From assembly GCF_018408855.1 (NCBI RefSeq), contig NZ_AP024326.1, forward strand, positions 682,001 through 746,000: 64,000 nucleotides of DNA, read 5' to 3'. Origin of the DNA: Caballeronia sp. NK8 (GTDB taxonomy: Bacteria; Pseudomonadota; Gammaproteobacteria; Burkholderiales; Burkholderiaceae). A program made the translations under genes and the position numbers. The stretch's first letter is position 1; each line of letters starts with the position of its first letter. The notes beneath the pieces are model-generated. The model searched no databases, was not told where the DNA came from, and worked only from the letters and a program-made list of their open reading frames with translations. Positions 53,298 through 63,153 of this stretch are shown piece by piece.

Positions 53298-54389
53298 TCA
53301 ATGGCCGCGCGGATGAGCAAGGAAGAAGCGCACCATCTCCGCGCTGGCGTTCGGTCCGGAGGGATCGGTGTAAGATCCTCGCGGGCTACCACCTGACCAG
53401 GCATGCGGTGCGCCGTGGATGGTCCATAACTCCGCAGGCAACCCGTCCGACGACTTCAGATGGAGGACAGTTTGCTTGCGAGCGCCCGCCGGCCCCGCTG
53501 ACGCCTGGCCTGCCACGGACCCGTTCGGACTGAACCCGCGTACAAGGTCTTTACCGTTAGCAGGATGCACGGTCGTATCTGCATCGCCGTGAAACACGAT
53601 GAGCGGGCACTTCGGCGCTTTCACCGCGTGCGACTGTGCGCGGCTTTTGCCGCCCCGCATGGCGGCGAGCGCGGACGGCAAATCGTGCGCGCACGCGACT
53701 GGGAGCCCCGAGTGGACCCCTGCCGCAGCGTATAGATCTGGATAGCTTTGCGCCATTATTGCCGCCATCGCGCCACCTGCCGACAATCCTGCGATATACA
53801 CGCGATTCGAATCCACGTTGTGGCTCGCCATTACCTCCCGCGTGATGCCCGCTATCAACGACGGTTCGCCGCTCTCGCGAGTTTGATCGGCGGGCTTGAA
53901 CCAGTTCCAGCATTTCGACGGGTTCGCGCCTTGCGGCTGGACCGGATACACGATGATGCAGCCATGTTGCTCAGCCAGCGAGTTCATCTGCGTGCCCGCT
54001 GCGAAATCGTCCGCGTCCTGTGTGCAGCCGTGTAGCATCACAATGAGCGGGAGCGGCTCATTGCGGTATGCACTCGGCACATAAAGTTTGTAGTTGCGCT
54101 GGCCAGCAGCGCTGGAGTAAGTGCGCGTGCTGAAGTGCCCACGATCTTCGACTTCGGACTTGCTTTTGTGGGGGTGGGCTCGGCCAAACTTTTGCAAGAT
54201 GTCGGCAACCTGCGCCGCGCGTGATTCGACGTCCTTCGCTTCCTCCTTTTCCTGCGATATCGGCGCTGCGCTCACAGGTGCTCCGCGCAAAGCGCGTTGA
54301 ATCACCTCTGTTGCGGCGACCGGATCGCTCTCACGAAAGTGCGCGAATGCTTCCTTCATCGAGTCTAAAAAACCTTCATTGAGTTTCAT
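53298..54389 (-). CDS. PHB depolymerase-family esterase
   Basis: 363 residues from the ATG at 54389; a longer frame to 54539 starts with basic, His-rich residues that look non-coding. Nucleophile Ser in RVYIAGLSAGGAMAAIMAQS near residue 230, oxyanion motif IVMLHGCTQDADDFAAGTQM, Asp in IVFHGDADTTVHPANG, His in TIHGAPHAWSGGSPRG. No signal peptide is visible, so it may act on intracellular polymer or other esters. The 120-residue N-terminal part is helical and unusual. It lies 34 bases after the ribbon-helix-helix gene. Confidence 0.85.
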   Translation of the reverse strand: MKLNEGFLDSMKEAFAHFRESDPVAATEVIQRALRGAPVSAAPISQEKEEAKDVESRAAQVADILQKFGRAHPHKSKSEVEDRGHFSTRTYSSAAGQRNYKLYVPSAYRNEPLPLIVMLHGCTQDADDFAAGTQMNSLAEQHGCIIVYPVQPQGANPSKCWNWFKPADQTRESGEPSLIAGITREVMASHNVDSNRVYIAGLSAGGAMAAIMAQSYPDLYAAAGVHSGLPVACAHDLPSALAAMRGGKSRAQSHAVKAPKCPLIVFHGDADTTVHPANGKDLVRGFSPNGSVAGQASAGPAGARKQTVLHLKSSDGLPAELWTIHGAPHAWSGGSPRGSYTDPSGPNASAEMVRFFLAHPRGH

Positions 54390-54423
54390 CGTATTTACCG
54401 TTTGTATAGGGTTCGGTGCGGCA

Positions 54424-54849
54424 TCAGCGGATTCGATCCGCCAACGCCGCCTTGACAGCCGCCGATGCATGCAATGCGCCGCGCACAAGGATCGACTCAA
54501 TCGTTGCAAGAGCAAGTTCGGGTGAGACGTCGTTGGCAATGCTCGCTAATCCGAGCACCTGGATATTGAGGCGCTCGTTCGCCGCACGCACTGCTTCAAG
54601 ATCCCGCTTGGAAAAATACTGAAGGCCCAGCACCAGTTCGCGTCGCGTCACCGTTTCCTTGACGACCAGCGCGTGAACCGATAACTGGTTGCGAATTGCC
54701 GTGCGGATCAGATCCGTCCGGTTCGAATAAAAGCCTTCCTCCACGAGCAAGTCGATCTGTCCCAAATCGACAGGGCCGAGATTGATCGTAATTTTTTCCG
54801 TTTCGCCGCCTCGGGAGCGTACGACGTCTAATCCTTCCTGCTTCGCCAT
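54424..54849 (-). CDS. Ribbon-helix-helix (CopG-type) transcriptional regulator
   Basis: 142 residues from the ATG at 54849; the upstream in-frame extension has no family look. KITINLGPVDLGQIDLLVEE followed by GFYSNRTDLIRTAIRNQLSV is the ribbon-helix-helix, with the C-terminal KRDLEAVRAANERLNIQVLG and PELALATIESILVRGALHAS typical of this family in Burkholderia. It precedes the PHB depolymerase-like gene by 34 bases and may regulate it. AAGGAA is the likely ribosome site. Confidence 0.8.
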   Translation of the reverse strand: MAKQEGLDVVRSRGGETEKITINLGPVDLGQIDLLVEEGFYSNRTDLIRTAIRNQLSVHALVVKETVTRRELVLGLQYFSKRDLEAVRAANERLNIQVLGLASIANDVSPELALATIESILVRGALHASAAVKAALADRIR

Positions 54850-55829
54850 GGGTGTGATTTCCTTCCTGCTACCATCCATATGGATGTTTATAGGCTGGTT
54901 TGATACCGCGGTCACGGTTTTTTTTGTAACAACGATGTCTTTTTCCGATCGAGGCGAAGGTTCGTGTGCGGATGCGTGATGAGCTAGTTCCCGTGGGCTC
55001 ATTAGGACGTCCGCGTACCACGCGTTGTTGAGACCCAGAGACTCGTCCACCTGCAGATCACGCGTGCCCATGTCGAGGGACGACGACTGGATGGCCAGAA
55101 AAATCCCGCGCAGCGTCGATTCGCACCTGTCGCATCTGTCGGTGCGATTCTGCTCATCACGACAGGCGCGCCGCTTGTGCCGCGGTGGGTTCACGCATCG
55201 GTAAAAAAGCAGCCTTTGCCCCGAAACCGCAGGCCGAGCGCGGAAGCGATAATGCCCTGACGCACGACGGGCAGGTGATGCAGCGAGTCGTGAAAGCCAA
55301 GCGGAAAACCACGATCAGCACAGAAATGCGGATGGGCATCGCGTCTTTGGCCGCAGGCAAACGCGCGGGACCAAAGGCGTCGAAAATGGCGGTTCGCGGG
55401 AGCCGACCTCCATTATCCGGAGGCCCGGCGCCAAAGCCTCATGCCGCGTGCATAGAGAGGCAAGGAAAACCATGTCGAAGCACCGAGATTGTCGCGATCG
55501 ATATAAAGTTCAAAGTCGAGGCGATCTGGATGGTGATCCTGCAATGCATCGTCTTGCGGCCCGGACCCCAATCGACCCCCGCTGACAGAAACGGCGCGAT
55601 GGGTAGATCCGATATCGATCCGCCTGACTAAGCGCTTGCCTCATGCCGAACAAACGAAGAAGGAGTCGCGCGATCGCATAGCAGCCATTTGTCGCCGTCG
55701 GGACTGCGATAAAGTTCGATCGGATCCATCGGCATCGGTGCTCATTTATCGAATCTGCACTTGAGAGACGGTCGCCGCGACCGGAGCACGGATGCAGCAT
55801 GGCAGGCGGTCTATAAATCAGCGTGAGGC
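54850..55829. other. Gene-poor stretch
   Basis: About 980 bases. A 148-codon plus frame at 55185-55631 (VMQRVVKAKRKTTISTEMR) is basic, unsupported and probably not a gene. No other feature stands out. It likely contains the promoter of the ribbon-helix-helix gene in its first 100 bases. Confidence 0.35.
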
Positions 55830-56142
55830 GAACGGGTCTCGATCTCGCCGTTTTTGCTCCCATCTTTGCTCAAAGCAGCAAGCGATGTACCTCAGCCTGG
55901 CAATGGACTCTGTATCGCGTGTGACACCGATGAGTATCGAGGCGAGTTTGAACGACAGAACCGCCCGCAACCGTCCCCCCGTGATCGCGACCATCCACAT
56001 CCAGCAGGCCAATATCTAGAAAGACGGTGCAGTATCGCTTCTCTCGCGCCAGCAGCATCGCCTAATGGCCGTCACAGACGACATCCGCGACGTGCTCCAG
56101 AGACCTAGCGAGATCGAGGGTTTTCGAGGAATCGGGCTGCAT
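55830..56142 (-). pseudogene. Receiver-domain remnant
   Basis: From a possible ATG at 56142 the minus strand reads SSKTLDLARSLEHVADVVCD, meets an in-frame TAG, then MLLAREKRYCTVFLDIGLLD and VDGRD, the phosphoacceptor segment of a receiver domain. The next strand (GGRLRAVLSFKLASILIGVT) lies in another frame. Stops and a frameshift make it dead. Its receiver motif resembles that of the hybrid kinases nearby. Confidence 0.45.
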
Positions 56143-56271
56143 CGTTGGTCACCTCGACAATATCCATGTGCAGCAACTCGACCAAAGGATTCTGAGATCG
56201 AGTTCTCCTGGAGCTAACGCTCTCTACGCCAACTGCAGACGAGCGTATGCCAGGGTCCGGTCATTCTGATT

Positions 56272-56535
56272 TTAGTCAGTCTGCGGCAAGCCAAATCGCG
56301 GTCTAGCCGCAACATAGCGCTCCAAGAACTGATGCAAGTCTTCAGGCGTCGGACGCGTTCCCCATCCGTCGCCATGATTCAGCGACGCGAGGGCCATCCA
56401 TGAATCTGGCGGATGCAACGCGTCAATAAGCTCACTTCCCTTCATTACAACCAAGCGTCCCGTTGACAGCTGAAATTCTGCCGATACCTCGCGAGTGGCA
56501 GATCGCACGACAGCAATCACGGATTGCGGCTTCAT
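56272..56535 (-). CDS. Protein of unknown function
   Basis: 87 residues from the ATG at 56535 (GGGAG a short distance upstream); longer starts at 56562 or 56733 are possible. KPQSVIAVVRSATREVSAEF is a strand pair, and SWMALASLNHGDGWGTRPTP and EDLHQFLERYVAARPRF look structured. No membrane segment. No family recognised. Not obviously linked to the next genes. Confidence 0.5.
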   Translation of the reverse strand: MKPQSVIAVVRSATREVSAEFQLSTGRLVVMKGSELIDALHPPDSWMALASLNHGDGWGTRPTPEDLHQFLERYVAARPRFGLPQTD

Positions 56536-56739
56536 GAACTCCCTCGTCGTGTTGATTGTCATGCTGCATTGCAACACAAAATATTTGACAACGTACTGGC
56601 CCCTTGCAAGGAGTTGATGGCGCAATTTTGGGCGTACGCGGGTCGGCGTGACCCTACTCAGTCGATCTCGCGATACGAGCGAAGGGGAAGAAATACTTAA
56701 CAACGTTATGGAACTTCGTCCGTGCCAGTACAAACATAC

Positions 56740-56990
56740 TCAGTGCTGAACTGAGGACCAATGCACGTTGATCCAAAACGTGCCGAGCGATGTAGCGAAC
56801 TCGGCCCATGAATGCCAGCACGCCTCCCTGAACGCAAAGAGCTCCTGCTCGCGTGGGGTCCAGGCAAGTGAATCGCCTGAGAAGAGCACGCGATCCTCGA
56901 GCAGGTACAGGACGCCGCCCCGAGTGTGCCCGGGAATCGGGAGTGCGCAGACTCCGGCCGCGACCCTCGGCGCTGATCCGTCGTTGGGCA
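56740..56990 (-). pseudogene. MBL-fold hydrolase, C-terminal fragment
   Basis: VCALPIPGHTRGGVLYLLED and RVLFSGDSLAWTPREQELFA followed by CWHSWAEFATSLGTF match the C-terminal half of metallo-beta-lactamase-fold hydrolases (the PGHTxG and SGDS parts with His and Asp metal ligands). The N-terminal HxHxDH motif is missing, and upstream the frame runs into the MFS gene on the same strand. A truncated remnant. Confidence 0.55.
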
Positions 56991-57023
56991 GATCCGTAGC
57001 ATACGGGGCAGCCAACGGTCTTT

Positions 57024-58241
57024 CTACCGATGCGACCACCTCTTCACCGCGCGAAGTGTCAGGACACTGTTGCCAGCGATACCTGTGACGCCCAACGCGA
57101 TCAAGGCTCCCGTCGGTCCGAGTACTGATGCGAGCAGGCCCGCTAAAAGCGTTCCGAGCGGCCAACATCCGATACCGACAGTAACCAGACCGAACACACG
57201 ACTGCGCATGACGCCGGGCACGGACTCGATCACGATGGTCGTCTGATGTATGTTGTAGGCGGCGCTATCAAAGCCGCTGATGAAGAGCATGACGAGCAAT
57301 GACGCCAGCGAGCATCGGAAAGAACTTGCGAACCCAGCGATTGCAATAGCCAGGAAAAACACGCTCGATCCGGCTATCAACCAGACAAAGGACCGCCCTC
57401 GTCGGCGAGCGCCTCCGATGATCGCGCCGGCGACAAAAGATCCCGCAGGCTCCGCCGACGAAAGCACGCCGATCATCGTGGCCGACAAGTCGAACGTCTC
57501 CCTTCCGAGAGGTGTCAGTAGAACGTTATAGCTATAGCCGCATAAGTTCGTGATTGTCGTCACGATCAAGAGCGCCATGATCGTTTTACTGTCGAGCGCG
57601 TATTGCCACGCTTCCCGAAGGTCGTTGCGGATCCGCGCCGGGGAGAGGCGCCCAGAGGGCACCTGCACGGTCGAAAGTCGGAAGATGCACGCTGCGGCGC
57701 AAAGCGACGCCGTTGCGGAGAGGAAATAGGATGTCGAGACGCCGAGTGCTCCGTAGATCAAGCCTCCGAGCAGAGGCCCGAGACATCGCGTCGCGAAGTT
57801 GGTCATGCTGTCGATAGCGACCGCGTGAGAGGCCATCGCCTTGCCTGCTGTCTCCGCAATCATGCGCCTACGGGCAGGCATCTCGGTGGCATAGACGACA
57901 CCGCTCACGAGAGCGGCAGCGCAAAGGTGCCATGTAGATAGAACCGCGAGGAAAGACAAGACTCCCACCGTAGCCGACGAAGCGCTCGCCAGCAACAATC
58001 CGAGCAGCACTATTCTCTTGCGATCCATTGCATCCGCCACGACGCCCATTACCGCGCCGCTTAACAGAAGCGGGAGACTTCGACACGCGGCGACAACCGC
58101 GACTGCTACTGCCGAATTCGTAGCCTTGAAGGTGAACAGCGCCGCTGCGAGCATCTCCAGCCACATCATCGAGGATGAAACCGCGCCGACCGTCCAGAGC
58201 GGTAAGAACCCTTTGGTGCGTATCACGCTTATCGGGTGCAT
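57024..58241 (-). CDS. MFS exporter (EntS/MFS_3-like)
   Basis: 405 residues, about 12 membrane segments. Visible motifs: GAVMGVVADAMDRKRIVLLG (loop 2-3 motif), GVVYATEMPARRRMIAETAG (with the MFS_3-type PARR motif), and GGARRRGRSFVWLIAGSSVF for the second half. The EntS-like group exports siderophores or drugs. No siderophore genes are nearby, so the substrate is unclear. The 3' end overlaps the metal-hydrolase fragment by position. Intact. Confidence 0.82.
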   Translation of the reverse strand: MHPISVIRTKGFLPLWTVGAVSSSMMWLEMLAAALFTFKATNSAVAVAVVAACRSLPLLLSGAVMGVVADAMDRKRIVLLGLLLASASSATVGVLSFLAVLSTWHLCAAALVSGVVYATEMPARRRMIAETAGKAMASHAVAIDSMTNFATRCLGPLLGGLIYGALGVSTSYFLSATASLCAAACIFRLSTVQVPSGRLSPARIRNDLREAWQYALDSKTIMALLIVTTITNLCGYSYNVLLTPLGRETFDLSATMIGVLSSAEPAGSFVAGAIIGGARRRGRSFVWLIAGSSVFFLAIAIAGFASSFRCSLASLLVMLFISGFDSAAYNIHQTTIVIESVPGVMRSRVFGLVTVGIGCWPLGTLLAGLLASVLGPTGALIALGVTGIAGNSVLTLRAVKRWSHR

Positions 58242-58548
58242 CGATTGCGTTACGCCATGTCTCTACGACGATGGATGGTACTCACTTCAAGCGTTTGATT
58301 GGAGGCGGCCCAGCAGCGGGAGCGCGGGTGGCTTTGTCCGGAGTGGTCCTGTTATCCATTTGCCGTGATCGCCGAATCGAGAGCGCCGCAGCATTGCCCA
58401 TCAGTGCGGGGTGAGAAGATACCGCCAATAAAATCGAAATAGACGATGCCGCGCGCTGGCTTCGTCATGTCGATGTATCGCTCCTATCAAGAAATTGGCC
58501 GATCGCGAGCGTTTTCGATGCCGACATGTGAGAAGCGATCGTTGATTG
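58242..58548. other. Intergenic, nothing recognised
   Basis: About 300 bases upstream of the MFS gene, presumably with its promoter. A 79-codon plus frame has no motif. Confidence 0.35.
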
Positions 58549-58815
58549 TCACTCTCGTTCGAGCGCGTCGTCTATGCCGGGCGACTCGGTACTGTTATCC
58601 GACTTAGGTAGAGCTTCCTGTTTCGACCGGTTTTGCGCAGGAGATTGCTCGGCCTCGCCGGAAATTGGTTGACGCACTCCTTGGGCGGGATCGCCGCCTG
58701 TGGCAGAGCCCGGTCCTGGCTGGTTACCCAGCGAGCCACCACCGCTTGCTCCACTGCCTGCATCGCCGAGCGGCTTATCGGTGCTGCCCGGTCCTTTCAA
58801 GCGATCGCTGTTCAT
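58549..58815 (-). CDS. Gly-rich disordered protein of unknown function
   Basis: 88 residues with AAGGAGA 7 bases before the ATG, an excellent ribosome site. The sequence is almost entirely Gly, Ser, Pro, Asp and Gln (PLGDAGSGASGGGSLGNQPG, then ISGEAEQSPAQNRSKQEALP), with no Cys or Trp, so probably disordered. Such hydrophilic proteins are often desiccation- or osmotic-stress-linked, which suits the surroundings but is inference. Confidence 0.65.
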   Translation of the reverse strand: MNSDRLKGPGSTDKPLGDAGSGASGGGSLGNQPGPGSATGGDPAQGVRQPISGEAEQSPAQNRSKQEALPKSDNSTESPGIDDALERE

Positions 58816-59110
58816 GACCAGTCTCCTTCTCTTTGAACTCGTTAATGAGCAATGCGTATGCCACGGCGGCCGTCAGGCTTGTCATGCCGACTGTGTCGCG
58901 ACAGCTGACCCTGGATGCGGCAGAATCCGAAAGAGGAAGCGCGAACTACTTGAAGTCGCGTTTCCCGACACGGAATGGTTCACTACATCGTGGCGGCACT
59001 ACCGCCGCAACTCGGAGTTTTGAGTTTTCTCGTTCAGGCGGTGGGTCGCCGTGTTGAATTCGTGTCGATGCCGCACCGCGAGTCGCGCGTTTTTCTTCCT
59101 CGTAAGAGTT

Positions 59111-59566
59111 CTAATTGTCAATCAGCCTCGCAAGGGCTAACCCAGCACCGAGGGCTACATAAACGGGAAGGAACGAGCGTCGCGGCATATGCGCTTCAAA
59201 CCCAGGCGTTATCCTTTTCGGAACGACGTGATAATCGACAATGTAGGCCGTCGCGGCGGTCACGGCAGCAATACGGATAATGCGGGCCGGTGGGATTCGG
59301 CGTTCCCGGAGCAGTGTTTCGAACAATGTTCCCCAAAATATGCTTGCGCCCCAGTGAATCAAAGCGCCGGTGCCGGTCAGGCGCGCGCTTAGTCGTTGCT
59401 CTTTCATTGCCTCGACGGGCCAGATGCAGTGTGCGACTGCATTTAGAGGCGCGATACCGCTTGCACCGCTGTGCGAAGCCTCGCGGGACGCAACTAGCGC
59501 TGAGGTGATCGAGGCAGCGGTCCCACTTGCTAAAGAGCGGCGCACGAGCGTCCTAATGTTAGTCAT
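59111..59566 (-). CDS. Conserved membrane protein of unknown function
   Basis: 151 residues. Hydrophobic segments at about 65-85 (ALIHWGASIFWGTLFETLL), 98-112 (IIRIAAVTAATAYIVDYHV) and 130-147 (SFLPVYVALGAGLALARL). Upstream NAVAHCIWPVEAMKEQRLSA is amphipathic, and the block VDYHVVPKRITPGFEAHMPR is distinctive. AAGGAC precedes the ATG. No enzymatic motif. Similar proteins are common in this clade, but no family name is certain. Confidence 0.6.
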   Translation of the reverse strand: MTNIRTLVRRSLASGTAASITSALVASREASHSGASGIAPLNAVAHCIWPVEAMKEQRLSARLTGTGALIHWGASIFWGTLFETLLRERRIPPARIIRIAAVTAATAYIVDYHVVPKRITPGFEAHMPRRSFLPVYVALGAGLALARLIDN

Positions 59567-59939
59567 AGGAAGTCCTTATTGTGAAAGAAAATTGCTCATG
59601 TCTGGCTAGAACATGAAGCAGACGGTGCGCCTGCGCGGCCGCCAATTGCACTGCTTTATCGCGCGCTCTTCGGACTGTTGACCGAGCATCCGAGCGATGG
59701 TGACCGTGCGATGGCCGGTCCGGACCTCAGTTCTTTCTTTGAACGTTGCTAAGCGTCCGCATCTAGTAAATGAACAAATAGGGCGCGCCAACCTTCGCGG
59801 CTCGGACAACCGCGATGGTGACAAACGGTGTTGGCGGCCAAGCGAAGCGGGCGAGCGCCTCGTTATCAAGAACTAAGCGTCGGCCCTCCCGAGGGAGCCG
59901 TAAGGACTGACCGCTTGCTGTTACCATTCTATGGTCGGT
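59567..59939. other. Intergenic, nothing recognised
   Basis: About 370 bases between the membrane-protein gene start and the transketolase 3' end. No motif. Confidence 0.35.
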
Positions 59940-62000
59940 TTAGTTACTGGTCTGCCTCCCAACGAACCCAATCACGTCTCTTGCGGCTTGCACGATTGCA
60001 TCCGTCGTGATGTCGAATTTGGTATAGACGTCGCCTATCTTCCCCGACTCGCCGAAGTCGTGCATGCCAACGAACCTGCCCTCGAAACCGAGATACCGGT
60101 CCCATCCCAATTCCACCGCAGCCTCAACAGCAACCCTCGCCTTCGACTCGCCCAGCACCGCTTGTTTGTACCCAGCGTCCTGCTCCTCGAAAAGTAGGCG
60201 ACAGGGCATTGACACCACTGCGGTCGGCACGCCTTCCTTTTGCATGATCTCTCGTGCTTCAACGGCAAGATGCAATTCAGAGCCCGTCGCGAGCAAGGTC
60301 AGCTGGCGAGGACCGCCCTCCGCCTCGCGCAGAACGTACGCACCCTTGGCCGACTTGTTCTCCGAACCCGCCTCTTTTCGAAGCAGCGGCATGGGCTGGC
60401 GAGACAGCGCAAGCAGGGCCGCGCGGCGCGGCTGCTCGAGAATCAGCTCCCAACACTCAGCCGTCTCCACTGCATCGCCTGGCCGGTACACGCTCAGGTG
60501 CGGGATCGCGCGCAGCGCCGCAAGGTGCTCGACGGGTTGGTGAGTAGGGCCATCCTCGCCAAGGCCGATCGAATCGTGCGTCATAACGAAGATCGTCCGG
60601 ATGCGCATCATCGCAGCAAGGCGGATGGCGGGCCGGCAATAGTCCGAAAAGCACATAAACGTGCCGCCGTAAGGAATCAGGCCGCCGTGACGCCAGCCCG
60701 TTCATCGCCGCAGCCATGCCGTGCTCCCGCACGCCATAGTGCACGTACGATCCCTTAAAGTCCCCTGGCTTGATCTCTATCTGGTTCTTGGCCTTCGTAT
60801 TGTTCGACGGCGTCAAGTCCGCCGATCCGCCCAGCAACTCCGGAATCGCATCGAAGAGGTGGTCGAGCACCTTGCCGCTTGCCTGGCGCGTAGCGAGTTC
60901 GCCTCCTTTCTCAAGGAATTCCGCGCGCGCAGCCTCGATCGCTCTTTTCCAATCGACGGGAAGCTCGCCCTTGTTGCGCCGTTCGAACTCGCGGCGTAAC
61001 TCGGTCGGGGCCTGCTTCACGCGGTCCGCCCATGCCATCCTCGCCGACCGGCCTTTAGCGCCGATTCCACGCCATTCGGCGAGCAGATCGGCCGGGATGC
61101 AAAGGGCGGTGAGTCCCAGTCAAGTATTTTGCGAGCCCCGGCGATTTCGTCCTCGCCCGGCGCGTCGCTGTGCGCTTTCTGGGTCCCAGCCTTGGTCGGA
61201 AAGCCGAACCCGATGACCGTCTTGCACGCGATCAGGGTGGGGCGGTCCTCGTTCGCACGGGCGGTCACGATCGCGTCGCGGATAGCGTTAGTATCGTGGC
61301 CGTCGATTTCGAGCACGTGCCAGTTCAAGGCGCGAAAGCGTTCGACCTCATTGTCGGACACTGAAAGGCTCGTCGATCCATCGATCGAGATCGAATTTTT
61401 GTCCCAGAACGCGATCAGCCGGCCCAGCTTAAGGTGACCCGCCAGCGAGATCGCTTCCTGGCTGATGCCTTCCATCAGACATCCATCACCGAGGAACACG
61501 TAGGTGAAGTGGTTGACCAACTCGTCGCCGAAACTCGTATTCATGATGCGCTCACCCAGCGCGAGGCCAACTGACTCCGCGATCCCCTGCCCCAGCGGCC
61601 CCGTCGTCAGTTCGATGCCATCCGCGTGCCGGTATTCCGGATGCCCTGGCGTCTTGCTGCCTACCTGACGGAATCTTTGCAACTGGTCGAGCGTCATGTC
61701 CGCATAACCAGTCAGATACAACAAGCCATATAGGAGCATCGACCCGTGGCCGTTTGACAGGACGAACCGATCCCGGTCGATCCAATGCGGATCCGCAGCA
61801 TCGAACTGCATGAACTCCTTGAACAGGACAGTGGCAATGTCGGCCATTCCCATCGGGGCACCCGGATGGCCGCTTTTGGCCTTTTGCACCGCGTCCATCG
61901 CGAGAAACCGAATGCAATTTGCCATCTTGCACAGGTGGGGGTCACGCGGACTTGGCACGGTTTTCACGGCCGTTGAAGTTGCGGAAGTTTTATCTGTCAT
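59940..62000 (-). pseudogene. tkt: Transketolase, two frameshifts
   Basis: The start at 62000 follows AGGAGAAATTCG. The N-terminal part ([79 protein letters not shown]) carries the thiamine-diphosphate and metal motifs. A one-base deletion near 61100 breaks it at DWDSPPF. The next frame has [20 protein letters not shown], and a second, two-base deletion near 60690 breaks it at MNGLAS. The last frame begins in CFSDYCRPAIRLAAMMR and includes THDSIGLGEDGPTHQPVEHL and a complete C-terminus. Converts ketose and aldose phosphates in the pentose pathway. Both lesions are indels, so assembly errors are possible. Confidence 0.85.
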
Positions 62001-62267
62001 CGAATTTCTCCTGAGCAGGGATATGCGCAACCCCGTCGGATCGGGCGATTAAAACGTCCGCAGTACCCGTGCCTGACGGATCGACGTTACTGCGTGAGAC
62101 GAAGCTGATCAAACTTCGACGATCTAACAGATCAACAACCAATTCTGGTAAGCGAAGAGTGGTCCGCCTCGGGACTCTACCGAGAATAATCTCAGGCATA
62201 GGGAATGCGTGATAGCGAAGACTCCCGCATCCACCTACTGCTGCGTTACTTCACCAAAGGTTCGTTT

Positions 62268-62828
62268 ATGTCTCTTATTCTTGCTGGTCGGTTCGATACG
62301 TTCGAGAAAGCAGAGCGCGCGCGTCAACGCCTTTTGGATACAGGGGTAACTCAAGAAGATCTGTCGATTGTCTATGTGTCGCCGCAAGGTCAGCACTCGC
62401 GGACCCCGATTGGTGGGGATTCAATGAGTGACCAAGGAGCCAAGTCCGCGCACAAAGGGGCATGGAAAGGCGTCGCAGCCGGAGCTCTGGTGGGCGGCGC
62501 AGTGGGCGTTGCCATCTTTCTCGGCTTCAAGACTCCCTGGGTCACCGTGTTTATCGGCATCGGACTAGGTGCGTATATCGGTTCATTGGCTGGCGCGATG
62601 TCGCATACCCGGAAAGCCAAACAGGGAACTGTCAACCCCATGGAGACGGCTGAACATGCGCGTCATTCAGGCGTATTACTCGCGGTTCATGTATCCGAGG
62701 AGAGTGTGGCGGGCGCCACCTCGGTGCTGCAAGCTGGTGGCGCGATGGATATCGAGCGAGCTTCAGGTCAGTGGCAGCAAGGGGCATGGGCTGACTTCGA
62801 TCCGACCAAGGCACCCCTACCCGTTTGA
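62268..62828 (+). CDS. Glycine-zipper membrane protein with stress-protein 17M-like start
   Basis: 186 residues from the ATG at 62268 (AAAGG upstream); earlier in-frame starts are weaker. LILAGRFDTFEKAERARQRL and LLDTGVTQEDLSIVYVSPQG resemble the start of the YsnF protein at 42128. A Gly-rich segment (GVAAGALVGGAVGVAIFLGF, then GIGLGAYIGSLAGAMS) gives two membrane helices. The end GVLLAVHVSEESVAGATSVL, QAGGAMDIERASGQW folds back to an alpha/beta unit. Likely an envelope stress protein; function unknown. Intact. Confidence 0.75.
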   Translation: MSLILAGRFDTFEKAERARQRLLDTGVTQEDLSIVYVSPQGQHSRTPIGGDSMSDQGAKSAHKGAWKGVAAGALVGGAVGVAIFLGFKTPWVTVFIGIGLGAYIGSLAGAMSHTRKAKQGTVNPMETAEHARHSGVLLAVHVSEESVAGATSVLQAGGAMDIERASGQWQQGAWADFDPTKAPLPV

Positions 62829-63153
62829 AACCTGCGCGCCCAAGTCCTTCGCGCTCCCGCTGGGGGCGTCTGGGATCAATTACTCGTTATGCATCACGCA
62901 CTCGCGACACGATTCCGAGATGACGGCTGTCCCCGTTGTTGCCTCTTCTATGCTATCGGCAAGACGTCGATGAAATGCCGGCCATGACCGTCAGGCGCCG
63001 TGGAACACGCCGCGCGGGAAGGCCGGCCGATAGCGCTCGTCAAGTCCTGCTGCTGGAAGTTCAGCGTTAATCGCCTGTCGGGTCTCAACGGAAAAGGGAT
63101 TCTGGTCATGCAACGCACTCCTTTAAGTCAAGGACATGACCAGGTTGCTGACT
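62829..63153. other. Intergenic, nothing recognised
   Basis: About 325 bases between convergent genes. No clear terminator or gene. Confidence 0.35.

Noticed and set aside
55185..55631. 148-codon plus-strand gene
   Set aside because: Basic residues without any recognisable motif, no ribosome site, and in a decayed stretch.
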